Positions 1 to 8,630 of a DNA stretch of 64,000 nucleotides are shown in pieces. The stretch is from Rhizobium sp. Root274 (lineage in GTDB: Bacteria > Pseudomonadota > Alphaproteobacteria > Rhizobiales > Rhizobiaceae). Below the pieces are notes generated by a model. It was not told the origin of the DNA, did not search any database, and saw nothing but the letters and a program-made list of their open reading frames with translations. The stretch's first letter is position 1. Each line of letters starts with the position of its first letter. The stretch covers positions 1,649 to 65,648 of the forward strand of contig NZ_LMJE01000012.1 of the NCBI RefSeq assembly GCF_001429245.1, in the 5' to 3' direction. The position numbers and the translations under genes are program-made.

Positions 1-444
1 GAGGCCATAGGTCTCGATCAGGTCCTCTGTGTCCTCGGCTAGCGCTTCCATCGCCGTTTGTCGTTTGTCGAGCTTCGACTTCAACGCGAGCACGTCCTTA
101 AGGAGGGCGCGGCGGTGTTTGCCGACGTAGCGGAATGGCAACTCGCCCCGGTCCATACGTAAGACGACGAGCGGGCGGGAGATACCGAGGATGGCTGAAG
201 CTTCGCTCGGGCTTAGTTCCTGGTCCTCGGCCAGCACGGCAACACGCTCTCCGCGCAGCATGTGCGCCAGAAGGGCTTCAACAGCTGCGGCGGCTGATGG
301 CGGGATCGGGAGCGTCCGCTCCTTGCCACCTGCGCCACGAACGTGGAGTTCCAGCCTGTCGCCGGCAACAAACTTTGGTAGGGGCGCTGCCGTCTTTCGG
401 TCGTGATCTGACAGTCTGGCGAAATGAACAATTTGGCTGGCCAT
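1..444 (-). CDS. HTH (excisionase-type) antitoxin-like protein, partial
   Basis: Reading the minus strand from an ATG at 444 gives 148 codons open to the left edge. A strong ribosome site (GGAG, 7-8 nt upstream) supports the start. The protein has an N-terminal stretch of about 80 residues (FVAGDRLELHV region), then a helix-turn-helix near residues 90-115 (SPSEASAILGISRPLV followed by MDRGELPF and GKHRR). This layout is that of excisionase-like DNA-binding proteins which act as antitoxins next to PIN-domain (VapC-like) toxins. The toxin gene would lie beyond the left edge and cannot be seen, so the pairing is inferred. The reading frame is clean, with no disruption. Confidence 0.72.
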   Translation of the reverse strand, partial: MASQIVHFARLSDHDRKTAAPLPKFVAGDRLELHVRGAGGKERTLPIPPSAAAAVEALLAHMLRGERVAVLAEDQELSPSEASAILGISRPLVVLRMDRGELPFRYVGKHRRALLKDVLALKSKLDKRQTAMEALAEDTEDLIETYGL

Positions 445-624
445 GACGATATCTCCTTATCCGCCAATGTAGCGAACAAGGCCTCTAACTGCAATAACTG
501 AAAGCTCGGAGTTGGTCGGAACGCTGGTTCGATTCACATCAACTGCGACGCTAAGACTTCTGCGCGCCTTCGGTTCGCATGTAATGCTGCCGTCAGCATC
601 CACCAGGGAGCTGACGCCAGCCAT

Positions 625-2085
625 TCACACCGTGGGGCTAATAACTATGGTCCTCGTTTCGCGGGCACAACAGCCGATAATCCGATCCACAAGGCTTGCA
701 GCCTGTGCGGCAATTTCCGGGACGCCTGTCAGCTCACCGAATGCTGGGCGAGCGGGCGGTCCGGCGATAAAGAGCGTGGAGTTTGGGGTTCCGGTGGCGG
801 TGATAGCGCGGCCTGCGATGTCGCAAGCGAGGCCGAGACCGAGCGGATCCGACCGGATGAAGCCATCCCGCTGCATGCCAAGCAGAAACCGCTGATGGGC
901 CGCATAGTCCTGGAAATCAGGGCCAGTCGCCAGAAGGATGTGGCGGCAGCGAAACTCTGTTCTTCCTGCACGGGACTTTAACCCCGCAATGAGGCCTTGC
1001 TTGTCTTCAGTGATGGAGACGAGATCGCCGGTTTCCAGTCTGACCCGGCCAGTGTCGATGCCCAGCTCAAGGACGGCGGCCCCTTGAGGTGGCATGCGGT
1101 ACCGATGAACATCGTACCATCGGCGGAGGCGCCTCAGGAACTTTTGTCGCTCGCGCATCGGCAGCGCTTGCCACAATGACGGTGCATGCTGACGCAGAGC
1201 ATCGAACACGGACTGCCAGGGTATGCCCTGCGCCTGCGCATCGCTGATCGTCGCTCGCACCTTCGATAGAAGCTTTTTGGCCGACGTAAGGTCGGTGCTG
1301 CTGAAGTCACCAAAGGGTGAAAAGCCACCGCCGGCATGCGGTCTCGGCATAAGGCCTGTGCGGGAGAGAAGGCTGACGGTCCCGGTGTGGCCAAGGGCCT
1401 TCAGGCGGCAGAGCGCATCAATTGCGGTGAGACCGGAGCCGACGATGAGGACGGGATCGCACTTGCCGATTTCGTTGAAGCCATCGGCGGCAAGGACGTC
1501 CTTGATACGGCTCGTCGCCGAAGCACTCAGCCTGTCGACGGCAGGTGGTCTAGATGCAGGAGGATGCCCGGTCGCAAGGATCAGAATGTCGGCCATGACG
1601 ATGGTGCCCTCAGCCCCGCATATCCGCCACTGCTCATTCTCTCGCTCGACAGCCCGAACGATATTGCGGATGTGTCGCACCGCGCCACTGTCGAGATGGG
1701 GCGCAAGTTGTGCCTGCATGAACCGTCCGAAATCTCTACGCCGAGCGAAGATGCCTTCCCGGGTCACGGCATCCGGATCGACGGTGAGCGTTCCGCTGGT
1801 CTGCAACCAGTTGAGGAAGGCGGATGGAGAGCCGGGGATGGCGCGCATTCTGTGTGCCGCGACATTCAGGCGGACATCGATGTTCCTGACATCATAGGCA
1901 AGGCCACAGCCTAGCTGCTCCCGGGGCTCGAAGACGGTCACCTCTTCGATGTCCCGAACCCCACGCTCCACCAGAAGCTTGGCAATAATCGCGCCCGTGT
2001 ATCCGCCGCCGATGATTGCGACGCGAGAGCCGGGGCGCGGCATATGCGCCTGCAGTCTCGGGGACGACATCCTGATCTTCAACAT
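625..2085 (-). CDS. FAD/NAD(P)-binding protein (NAD_binding_9-like)
   Basis: A 486-residue flavoprotein. An N-terminal Rossmann dinucleotide site (VAIIGGGYTGAIIAKLL, about residues 22-38) is followed by GCGLAYD and a second nucleotide motif (VLIVGSGLTAIDAL, about 210-223). This is the pattern of the FAD-NAD(P)-binding family found with sulfur and secondary-metabolite oxygenases. The start at 2085 has an AAGGAAG ribosome site; a later ATG at codon 6 is possible. It is transcribed away from the flavin reductase at 2226, across a shared promoter region holding an A/T-rich palindrome. The likely role is redox supply or oxygenation in organosulfur use. The substrate cannot be read from sequence. 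Confidence 0.85.
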   Translation of the reverse strand: MLKIRMSSPRLQAHMPRPGSRVAIIGGGYTGAIIAKLLVERGVRDIEEVTVFEPREQLGCGLAYDVRNIDVRLNVAAHRMRAIPGSPSAFLNWLQTSGTLTVDPDAVTREGIFARRRDFGRFMQAQLAPHLDSGAVRHIRNIVRAVERENEQWRICGAEGTIVMADILILATGHPPASRPPAVDRLSASATSRIKDVLAADGFNEIGKCDPVLIVGSGLTAIDALCRLKALGHTGTVSLLSRTGLMPRPHAGGGFSPFGDFSSTDLTSAKKLLSKVRATISDAQAQGIPWQSVFDALRQHAPSLWQALPMRERQKFLRRLRRWYDVHRYRMPPQGAAVLELGIDTGRVRLETGDLVSITEDKQGLIAGLKSRAGRTEFRCRHILLATGPDFQDYAAHQRFLLGMQRDGFIRSDPLGLGLACDIAGRAITATGTPNSTLFIAGPPARPAFGELTGVPEIAAQAASLVDRIIGCCARETRTIVISPTV

Positions 2086-2124
2086 GGCAGTCTTCCTTCC
2101 GGTTCGCGGGTGGCAGATCTGGGC

Positions 2125-2142
2125 ATATTTTCTATAAAATAT
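2125..2142. promoter_or_regulatory. A/T-rich palindrome, candidate Rrf2-family operator (site 1)
   Basis: A perfect inverted repeat, ATATTTT-CTAT-AAAATAT, lies between the divergent FAD protein and flavin reductase genes. It shares the TTTnTATAAA core with the palindrome upstream of the Rrf2 gene at 4161-4176. Binding by that regulator is an inference. Confidence 0.45.
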
Positions 2143-2225
2143 ATGGAGATTAAAAACGCTTGTCTACTGCTTCGGTTCCTCGGCTGTTACCCATGCTTCC
2201 GATGCAGTCTTCACGGAGAGGTCAG

Positions 2226-2780
2226 ATGAACGTTTTTGTCGCAAGCGAATTCAGCGAGCCCCGCCTTCGCCCAGTGCGCGATCGGGCAGTGTCTGATCGA
2301 CCAGCCGACGCGGCTGGTTTGAAGGACGCCTTGAGAACACTGGGGGGCGGTGTCAGCGTGATCACGGCAGGTGAAGGTGCAGAGCGCTCGGGCGCCACGG
2401 TCACCTCTGCGACGGCTCTGTCCGTCGATCCCCCGCGTATGCTGGTGTCCCTCAACAGATCCTCTTCCACCTGGCCCGTCGTGGAGCGTTACCGCCATTT
2501 CGCGGTCAATGTGATTGGTGCGGCCCATCAGGATATTGCAAACCGCTTTGCGGGCGTTGGTGGATTGAAGGGACCCGAGCGCTATGTTGGAGCCGAATGG
2601 ACGAGACTTGCCAGCGGAGCGCCAGTGCTGGAAGATGCGGTTGCAGCACTCGACTGCGAAGTTGAGGAGGCGATCGAGCGACACAGTCATGTCATCCTGA
2701 TCGGTCGCGTCCTTTCGATACGCTTGAGCGGTGGGAGTTCACTCCTGTATCAGAATGGCAAATACCACGCAGTGACGTAA
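2226..2780 (+). CDS. Flavin reductase (FMN-binding split-barrel), partner of the monooxygenase
   Basis: 184 residues. The flavin-reductase domain fills residues 30-180: the LGGGVSVIT opening, a SATALSVDPPRMLVSLN strand pair, the VNVI strand and a closing H-x-HVILIGRV plus YQNGKYH. This is the family that supplies reduced FMN to two-component monooxygenases such as those acting on sulfonates, nitrilotriacetate or dibenzothiophene. The ATG at 2226 is chosen because AGAGGTCAG precedes it and the domain needs no more N-terminus. A matching FMNH2-dependent monooxygenase sits at 4374. The next gene begins 27 bp downstream, suggesting one transcript. Confidence 0.88.
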   Translation: MNVFVASEFSEPRLRPVRDRAVSDRPADAAGLKDALRTLGGGVSVITAGEGAERSGATVTSATALSVDPPRMLVSLNRSSSTWPVVERYRHFAVNVIGAAHQDIANRFAGVGGLKGPERYVGAEWTRLASGAPVLEDAVAALDCEVEEAIERHSHVILIGRVLSIRLSGGSSLLYQNGKYHAVT

Positions 2781-2807
2781 CTCTGACTTGAGTGGAGGAG
2801 GGTCTGT

Positions 2808-3689
2808 TTGATGGTGGTATCGACGGCTGATCGATTGCGACCCGTCCCGGTTGCGCTGACGCGGGAGGCCGATGTCTTGGCCGCACTCGATCGCTTGGGA
2901 CCTTCGGCGACCAGTCGCAACCCGGACCCGGCCTCTATTTTGCCTGCAAGCGGTCTTCTCGCCATGTCGATCCCCGCGAGCTTTGGAGGCGCGGACATCT
3001 CGAACCTCATCGTCGCCGAAGCCGTCAGCCGCCTGACTACCTGGGATGCAGAGGCGGCTGAGAAACTGATCCGACATCTTGTGGCCTTGGAACTGGTCCG
3101 CACCAGCGGATCCACAGAACAGCGCAAGGCGATTTACGGACGCGTTGTGCTGGGCGATGTCTTCGACTTGAGCGCCCCTCGCGAGGGTGGTCCGCCACCG
3201 AGGCTCGTACAGTCGGGTCTGGCTTTCGCCTTGGACAATGGTGGGTCGGACTTCGAGACCAGTGCTGCGGACTGGCAAGTCATAAGGGCGTCTGGCGCCA
3301 GATCTGAACCGATGGCCGCCATTCTGGACAGCAAGCGCGTGTTATTGGGCGGCGAAGACGCATCACCGGAGTTAACCGTCCATCCCGATTACATTCTCTC
3401 CCTAGGTGTGAATGCGGACTGTCTGGCGCGACTGATGACGGCCTTTCTGATGGCTGCCGCAACCCGCGGGCAAGTTGGCGAGAAGACTCTGACCTCTGGG
3501 GCAGATCCTTCTGCCGCAATCGAACTCGAACTTCTGGACGCAATGATCCAGAAGGCAGCCTCCCTGATCGATGGCATTCAGGTGGACGACCCGCCAATCG
3601 ACTTAGCGCAGATCGATCGGTTCTGCCTAGCACTGGACACGGCGCGTTTGCGCTGTGTCGGCGATCACTCGCCGGCGATCAGATTCTGA
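2808..3689 (+). CDS. Acyl-CoA dehydrogenase-like (SfnB/DszC-like) protein, short
   Basis: 293 residues with weak but recognisable acyl-CoA-dehydrogenase character: SIPASFGGADISNLIVAEA (about 47-65) matches the N-terminal helical segment of SfnB/DszC-type flavin monooxygenases. The family is usually about 400 residues, and the C-terminal helical bundle here is short and diverged. The start at 2808 follows a GGAGGAGG ribosome site. Its last 25 bases overlap the convergent Rrf2 gene. By context it would take part in sulfur-compound oxidation with the reductase upstream. It could be a decayed family member that has lost flavin chemistry. Confidence 0.6.
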   Translation: MMVVSTADRLRPVPVALTREADVLAALDRLGPSATSRNPDPASILPASGLLAMSIPASFGGADISNLIVAEAVSRLTTWDAEAAEKLIRHLVALELVRTSGSTEQRKAIYGRVVLGDVFDLSAPREGGPPPRLVQSGLAFALDNGGSDFETSAADWQVIRASGARSEPMAAILDSKRVLLGGEDASPELTVHPDYILSLGVNADCLARLMTAFLMAAATRGQVGEKTLTSGADPSAAIELELLDAMIQKAASLIDGIQVDDPPIDLAQIDRFCLALDTARLRCVGDHSPAIRF

Positions 3690-4111
3690 TCGGGCTGTTC
3701 CGATGCAACGAATTGCGTGAGCGTCATGGTGTCGAGAACAGCGGCCATGGCATCGCGAACCTGCGTCATGGAAATCCGGATCTGGCATGATGCCGGGTCC
3801 CGGCAATCGTCGCAGGCTTCGAAGGCCGTACGACTGGCGCAGCGGATGGGCGCAAGTGGCCCGTCAAGGGCGCGGATGACCTGACCGATCATGATTTCAT
3901 CGGCGGGTTTTGATAGCGCATAGCCGCCATTCGGCCCCTTCTTCGAGCGCAGGAAGCCGTTGTTGCGCAACTCCAGCAGGATCGTGTCGAGGAACTTCTT
4001 CGGAATATTGTTGCGGGTCGCGATGTCGGTGACGAACGCCGTCTGCCCGGGCTCCAGACCCGCCAGGTCGACCAGCGCTTTCAGACCATACTTGCCTTTA
4101 TTGGTGAGCAT
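3665..4111 (-). CDS. Rrf2-family transcriptional regulator
   Basis: 148 residues. The winged-helix Rrf2 fold is clear: the LTNKGKYGLKAL start, DIATRNNIPKKFLDTIL recognition region, KGPNGGYAL wing and the IGQVIRALDGP dimer helix. The C-terminal part carries cysteines (CASR...CDDC...C) at about 92-109, as in iron-sulfur members such as IscR, so a redox or Fe-S signal is possible. It is convergent with the gene at 2808 and overlaps its end. A palindrome at 4161-4176 lies in its own promoter, and similar ones lie at 2125 and 4310. It is therefore the obvious candidate to control this sulfur locus, as CymR-type Rrf2 proteins do elsewhere. Confidence 0.9.
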   Translation of the reverse strand: MLTNKGKYGLKALVDLAGLEPGQTAFVTDIATRNNIPKKFLDTILLELRNNGFLRSKKGPNGGYALSKPADEIMIGQVIRALDGPLAPIRCASRTAFEACDDCRDPASCQIRISMTQVRDAMAAVLDTMTLTQFVASEQPDQNLIAGE

Positions 4112-4160
4112 TGCGAGATATCCGGCCGAAGGCCTCTGGGGTAATTTTGCTCATCGTACA

Positions 4161-4176
4161 TAGTTTTTATAAACTA
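4161..4176. promoter_or_regulatory. Palindrome in Rrf2 promoter (site 2)
   Basis: TAGTTT-TTAT-AAACTA, a perfect 6-bp inverted repeat about 50 bp upstream of the Rrf2 start codon. It suggests autoregulation. The TTTTTATAAA core resembles site 1. Confidence 0.45.
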
Positions 4177-4309
4177 AGCGTTCAAGCCCGTTTCCCGGTC
4201 GGAGTGCTAAGGGCTCCAGCCTTTTTGCTTCCGCGTCGCGGATGTCTCAGATCGGCGTCACATTCGAAAATCCATTCGCCGGGCGGCTGAATCTTTGCAA
4301 TCCCATTTC

Positions 4310-4326
4310 TCTATGTAAATTATAGA
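4310..4326. promoter_or_regulatory. Palindrome upstream of monooxygenase (site 3)
   Basis: TCTAT-N7-ATAGA lies about 48 bp upstream of the monooxygenase ATG. It is A/T-rich like sites 1 and 2 but with a different spacer, so its membership in the same operator set is less sure. Confidence 0.35.
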
Positions 4327-4373
4327 CAATGTAGGCTGACCTCATTCGATAATCGAGTGAAAGAGGACCAGCC

Positions 4374-5726
4374 ATGACACGCAAGATCAGATTAGGCGCA
4401 TTTCTTCCCGGTGGCGGACAGCATATCGCCTCCTGGCGACATCCGGATCAGCCGGTGGATGGCGCCGTCAGTTTCGAGTTTCACAAGCAGTTGGCTCTGA
4501 CTGCGGAGAGGGGTCTGTTCGACGCCTACTTCTTGGCCGACGGTCTCGCCGTTGGGTTCGGCGGCGCAAGGGAAGGCGGCAATGCAAGGGTCGCCGGCTT
4601 TGAGCCCGTGACGCTGTTTTCGGCGCTTGCCCCGTTCACCACCCATCTCGGTTTCATCGCGACGGCGTCGACGACCTATGAGGAGCCTTACAACACGGCG
4701 CGCAAGTTCGCCTCGCTTGACCTGATCTCGGACGGCCGGGCCGGCTGGAACGTCGTCACGACGACAGGCGATGCCACGGCGCAGAACTTCAATCGCGACA
4801 CGCAGCTCCCGCATGCTGACCGCTACAAGCGCGCCGCAGAGCATGTCGATGTCGTCAAGAAGCTCTGGGACAGTTTTGAGGACGATGCCTTCATCCGCGA
4901 CAAGGAAACGGGTGTCTTCTTCGATCCCGGCAAGCTGCATGATGCCGCGCACAAGGGCGAGCACTTCAAGGTCAAGGGACCGCTCAATGTCTCACGCTCG
5001 CGCCAGGGGCATCCGGTCATCGTCCAGGCAGGCCAATCCGATGACGGCCGTGGTCTGGCCGCTGCGACGGCAGAGGTGATCTTCACCGCCCACCAGCACA
5101 TTGAGACGGCGCAGGAATTCTACCGCGACATCAAGAACCGAGCTCGCGGCCTGGGGCGCAACCCCGACCACGTGCTGATCATGCCCGGTGTCTCGCCCTT
5201 TGTTGGTCGCACCGAGGAAGAAGCGCGCGATAAATACGATCGCCTGACCTCTCTGATCCTGGAGGAAGACGGCATCGGCCTGCTCAACGGCCTGACGGGG
5301 GGCACGCTCGACCTCAAGGGATATGATCTCGACGGCCCGCTTCCGCCGGCTCCGCCGACAGAGGGTATGAAGAGCCGCCAGGCCCTGATCCGCCAGATCG
5401 CCGACGAGAACAATTTCTCGATCCGCCAGCTCTACCAGTGGGTCGCATCGGCACGCGGTCACTTCACCATTGTCGGAACGCCCGTGCAGATTGCCGACAC
5501 GCTGCAGCAATGGTTCGAGAATGAAGCGGCTGACGGCTTCAATATCCTGCCGCCCTGGCTCCCGACAGGCCTCGACGATTTCGTCGATCTCGTCATCCCC
5601 GAGCTGCAACGCCGCGGGCTCTTCCGCACCGCCTATGAGGGCCGGACGCTCCGCGAAAACCTCGGCCTGCCGTTCCCGATCAACCGCTATGCCGCCGACC
5701 GTCAGGTCGTGCAGGCCGCCGAATGA
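4374..5726 (+). CDS. FMNH2-dependent LLM-class monooxygenase (NtaA/SnaA/DszA/SoxA family)
   Basis: 450 residues, the usual family length. Family landmarks are the start RKIRLGAFLPGGGQHIASWR, GLFDAYFLADG (about 45-55), the GRAGWNVVTT segment (about 122-131), HADRYKRAAEH and the PVIVQAGQSDDGR flavin/phosphate region (about 214-226). These enzymes use FMNH2 from a separate reductase to oxidise sulfonates, thiophenes, nitrilotriacetate or similar compounds. The reductase is at 2226 and a sulfonate-type ABC importer follows directly, so desulfonation or another organosulfur oxidation is the likely role. The start has a GAAAGAGGA ribosome site. The exact substrate is unknown. Confidence 0.92.
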   Translation: MTRKIRLGAFLPGGGQHIASWRHPDQPVDGAVSFEFHKQLALTAERGLFDAYFLADGLAVGFGGAREGGNARVAGFEPVTLFSALAPFTTHLGFIATASTTYEEPYNTARKFASLDLISDGRAGWNVVTTTGDATAQNFNRDTQLPHADRYKRAAEHVDVVKKLWDSFEDDAFIRDKETGVFFDPGKLHDAAHKGEHFKVKGPLNVSRSRQGHPVIVQAGQSDDGRGLAAATAEVIFTAHQHIETAQEFYRDIKNRARGLGRNPDHVLIMPGVSPFVGRTEEEARDKYDRLTSLILEEDGIGLLNGLTGGTLDLKGYDLDGPLPPAPPTEGMKSRQALIRQIADENNFSIRQLYQWVASARGHFTIVGTPVQIADTLQQWFENEAADGFNILPPWLPTGLDDFVDLVIPELQRRGLFRTAYEGRTLRENLGLPFPINRYAADRQVVQAAE

Positions 5727-5737
5727 GGAGGTCCACC

Positions 5738-6577
5738 ATGTCCTACGAAGACATCCATCACGGAAGGGCCTATGGCCTTAACCTCGCCCCGGATGTGGAA
5801 CCAGCGCCCCGCTGGCTAAGTCAGGCAACGGCAGCGATCACGCCATTCCTTGGTCGCTATGGTCTCGTGATCGCCTTCCTGATCCTCTGGCAGTCTTCGT
5901 CGAAACTCGGCTGGGTGAATGCATCCGTCTTCCCGCCGCTCGATCAGATCATCGGCGCCTTGTGGAAGGCGGTCTCCTCGGGCGCCATCGTCGATGACAT
6001 CGCGATCAGCCTGCAGCGCTCCGGCATTGCCTTTGTTGCCGCCGTTGGCCTTGGCATTCCGCTCGGCCTCTTCATGGGGCAGGTGCGCGCTGTCGAGCAG
6101 GCACTCGATCCGCTCTTGCAGTTCTTCCGCCAGACCTCGGCGCTCGCCCTTTATCCGGTCTTCATCCTGCTCCTCGGTCTGGGCGAAGCGTCGAAGGTGT
6201 TCGTCATCTTCTGGGCGACGCTCTTCCCCATCCTCCTGTCAACGATCGGTGGGGTGAAGGAGGTTGACAAGAAGCTTGTCGAGATGGCTCGCACTTACGG
6301 TGCTGGCTCTCTGCAGATCTTCCGTCGTGTCGTGCTTCCAGCCTCGGTGCCCGCGATTTTCGTTGGCCTTCGTCTTTCCGCGACGACTGCGCTGCTGCTC
6401 CTCATCGCAGCCGAGATGATCGGTGCCAACAAGGGCATCGGCTTCCAGGTGATGAATGCCCAATACAACTTCCAGATCCCGCTGATGTTCGCGGCGATCC
6501 TGCTTCTGGCGCTGCTCGGCCTCGCCGCGAACGCCGCCCTCGTCCTTCTGCAGCGGCGACTGTGCCGCTGGGCCTGA
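5738..6577 (+). CDS. ABC transporter permease, aliphatic sulfonate type (SsuC/TauC-like)
   Basis: 279 residues of BPD_transp_1 type with about six membrane segments. The cytoplasmic EAA loop is visible near LVEMARTYGAGSLQIFRRVVLP (about 175-195). The start at 5738 has GAGGAGG 7 nt upstream, and only 11 bp separate it from the monooxygenase stop, so the genes are co-transcribed. With the binding protein at 6625 and the ATPase at 7605 it forms a complete importer. Family resemblance is to SsuC/TauC, which import alkanesulfonates or taurine; other organosulfur or ester ligands are possible. Confidence 0.9.
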   Translation: MSYEDIHHGRAYGLNLAPDVEPAPRWLSQATAAITPFLGRYGLVIAFLILWQSSSKLGWVNASVFPPLDQIIGALWKAVSSGAIVDDIAISLQRSGIAFVAAVGLGIPLGLFMGQVRAVEQALDPLLQFFRQTSALALYPVFILLLGLGEASKVFVIFWATLFPILLSTIGGVKEVDKKLVEMARTYGAGSLQIFRRVVLPASVPAIFVGLRLSATTALLLLIAAEMIGANKGIGFQVMNAQYNFQIPLMFAAILLLALLGLAANAALVLLQRRLCRWA

Positions 6578-6624
6578 CCAGACATCGCCGCATCTCTTCA
6601 TTCTCGTCATCAAAGGAAACTCCC

Positions 6625-7602
6625 ATGACCTTCCATTCCCGCAAGCTCGCTCTTTCCGCAGCACTCGCAATAGCCCTGTCGGGCACAGCCTTCGCCGCCG
6701 AAGAGGTCAAGTTCCGTTATCTCGCCAGCCAGGGTGGACTGTCCGCCCATGAGCTCGCCGCTGAACTCGGCTATTTCGATGGCACCGGCATCACCATCGA
6801 GAATGTCGGTTATGCCACGGGCGGCCCGGCCTCGCTCATTGCGCTCGCCTCCGGCGATGTCGAAATCGGCAGTGCTGCCACCTCGGCTGTTCTGAACTCG
6901 ATCATCGGCGGCAACGACTTTGTCGCCGCCTATCCGTCAAACGGCATCAACGATGAGGTCCAATCGATCTTCTACGTGCTGGAAGACAGCCCCATCCGCG
7001 AGATCAAGGACATTGCCGGAAAGACCGTCGCACTGAACACGCTTGGTGCCCACCTCGACTACACGATCCGTGAGGCGCTGCATTCCGTCGGTTTGCCGTC
7101 TGATGCCGCCAACCAGATCGTCGTTCCTGGCCCGCAACTCGAACAGGTCCTGCGCTCGGGCCAGGTCGATGTATCGGCCTTCGGCTACTGGCAGACAACT
7201 TTTGAAGGTGCGGCGAAGCAGAAGGGTGGGCTCCGCGCGATCTTCGACGACACCGATGTTCTCGGAGAAATCGCCGGCGGTTTCATCGTGCTGCGCCGCG
7301 ACTTCATCGAAAAGCATCCTGAAGCGGCGAAGGTGTTCGTCGAACAATCCGAACGCGCCCTCGACTATGCCCGCGAAAACCCGGAGGAGACCAAGAAGAT
7401 CTTCGCCAAGGCACTGGCCGAGCGCGGCGAGAACCCCGATATCGCCCAGTTCTTCCGCGGCTATGGCGTGCGTCCCGGCGGCAAGGCAGTCGAGCGCGAC
7501 CTGCAGTTCTGGATCGACGTTCTCGTCCGTGAAGGCAAGCTGAAGGAGGGCCAGCTCTCGGCCAACGAGATCCTCTATTCCACCGAGACGGCGAGCAATT
7601 GA
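6625..7602 (+). CDS. Substrate-binding protein of sulfonate-type ABC importer (SsuA/TauA-like)
   Basis: 325 residues with a clear Sec signal peptide (KLALSAALAIALSGTAFA, cleavage near residue 24). The mature protein has NMT1/SsuA-like features: GYFDGTGITIENVGY, the GDVEIGSAATSAVLNSI loop and ALNTLGAHLDYTI. The ATG at 6625 follows AAAGGAAA and places the signal peptide correctly. It lies 47 bp after the permease and its stop overlaps the next gene's region. It would capture the substrate in the periplasm and deliver it to the permease. Confidence 0.9.
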   Translation: MTFHSRKLALSAALAIALSGTAFAAEEVKFRYLASQGGLSAHELAAELGYFDGTGITIENVGYATGGPASLIALASGDVEIGSAATSAVLNSIIGGNDFVAAYPSNGINDEVQSIFYVLEDSPIREIKDIAGKTVALNTLGAHLDYTIREALHSVGLPSDAANQIVVPGPQLEQVLRSGQVDVSAFGYWQTTFEGAAKQKGGLRAIFDDTDVLGEIAGGFIVLRRDFIEKHPEAAKVFVEQSERALDYARENPEETKKIFAKALAERGENPDIAQFFRGYGVRPGGKAVERDLQFWIDVLVREGKLKEGQLSANEILYSTETASN

Positions 7603-7604
7603 CC

Positions 7605-8378
7605 ATGGCACTCGCTCAGTCCAACAGCATTCGCGGAGAGGTGACGGTCCGTCACCTCTCCAAGACCTACACCCTCAACGGAAAGCCGCTATCGGTCCTG
7701 AAGGATCTCAACCTCACCATCCGTTCGGGCGAAAGCTTGGCGATCGTGGGCGCAAGCGGCTCGGGCAAGACGACACTTCTGCGGATCTTGGCGGGACTCG
7801 AAGATGCGGACAGCGGTGATGTCCTGATCGACGGCCGTCGCATCCGCGGGGTCGGCACGGAACGGGCCGTCATCTTCCAGGAACCGCGTCTTCTCCCTTG
7901 GCTGACCGTCATCGACAACATCGGCTTCGGCCTCGAGACGAGAGGCCTCTCCCGCGACGAGGCGCACTTCATCTCGCAGCGCTACGTCGATCTTGTTGGC
8001 CTCAAGGGCTTTGAAACAGCATATCCGCGTCAGCTCTCGGGCGGTATGGCGCAACGTGTCGGGATCGCGCGGGCACTTGCCGTCCAGCCAGAAATCCTGC
8101 TCCTCGACGAACCGCTGGGTGCGCTGGATGCCATGACCAAAATCGGCATGCAGCAGGAACTGGCGCGGATTTGGAAAGAGGAGGACGTGACAACAGTGCT
8201 CGTCACCCACGATCTCGAAGAAGCGATCTTCCTTGCCGACCGGATCCTGATCCTGCCTCGAGAGAAGGGCGGGGAGCCCCGGCTGATCGACATCGACTTG
8301 CCCCGGCCGCGTGATCGCAGCGCGCCGGATTTCGTGCGCCAGCGAGAGGAACTGCTCGGGCTGTTTGGATTGCATTGA
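7605..8378 (+). CDS. ABC transporter ATP-binding protein (SsuB/TauB-like)
   Basis: 257 residues. Walker A is GASGSGKTT (about 50-58), the Q-loop VIFQEPRLLPW, signature LSGGMAQR, Walker B ILLLDEPLGALD and the switch histidine VTHDLEEA. These match nitrate/sulfonate importer ATPases. The ATG at 7605 is 2 bp past the binding-protein stop; an in-frame TTG at 7599, overlapping that stop, is an alternative start. It completes the importer operon 4374-8378. Confidence 0.92.
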   Translation: MALAQSNSIRGEVTVRHLSKTYTLNGKPLSVLKDLNLTIRSGESLAIVGASGSGKTTLLRILAGLEDADSGDVLIDGRRIRGVGTERAVIFQEPRLLPWLTVIDNIGFGLETRGLSRDEAHFISQRYVDLVGLKGFETAYPRQLSGGMAQRVGIARALAVQPEILLLDEPLGALDAMTKIGMQQELARIWKEEDVTTVLVTHDLEEAIFLADRILILPREKGGEPRLIDIDLPRPRDRSAPDFVRQREELLGLFGLH

Positions 8379-8438
8379 AATGCCTGAGCAGGAAGGAGGA
8401 GGCGCGTTCTTCGGCAGCGCGTCCCATCCCATCGATGT

Positions 8439-8460
8439 GGGCGGCGCTATAAAGCCGCCC
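8439..8460 (+). terminator. Stem-loop after the importer operon
   Basis: GGGCGGC and GCCGCCC pair around an 8-nt loop, 60 bp after the ATPase stop. No T-run follows, so intrinsic termination is uncertain. Confidence 0.35.
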
Positions 8461-8521
8461 GCGCGCGCTGTTGCGGCTGTGCCTTTATCGCTTGGAAGTG
8501 AGATGCGCCGGAGTCTGAGAA

Positions 8522-8549
8522 TTGACAGACGCTAAATCTGCTTTAAACC
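8522..8549 (+). promoter_or_regulatory. Possible sigma-70 promoter of chrBA
   Basis: A consensus -35 (TTGACA, 8522-8527) with an A/T-rich -10-like TAAACC 16 nt later, about 80 bp upstream of chrB. The -10 is poor. Confidence 0.35.
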
Positions 8550-8630
8550 GAAGTCATGGGGTTGCGATCGCCCCACGAGGCGTCATGCCAAAGAATCGCG
8601 TCCATCAACCCGGTTTACGGAGGACGCGCC

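Noticed and set aside
1223..1897. Long plus-strand frame opposite the FAD/NAD(P) protein
   Set aside because: It is the shadow of a well-supported gene with clear Rossmann motifs on the other strand; no ribosome site or family features.
4392..4964. Minus-strand frame opposite the LLM monooxygenase
   Set aside because: Antisense shadow of a highly conserved gene in GC-rich DNA.
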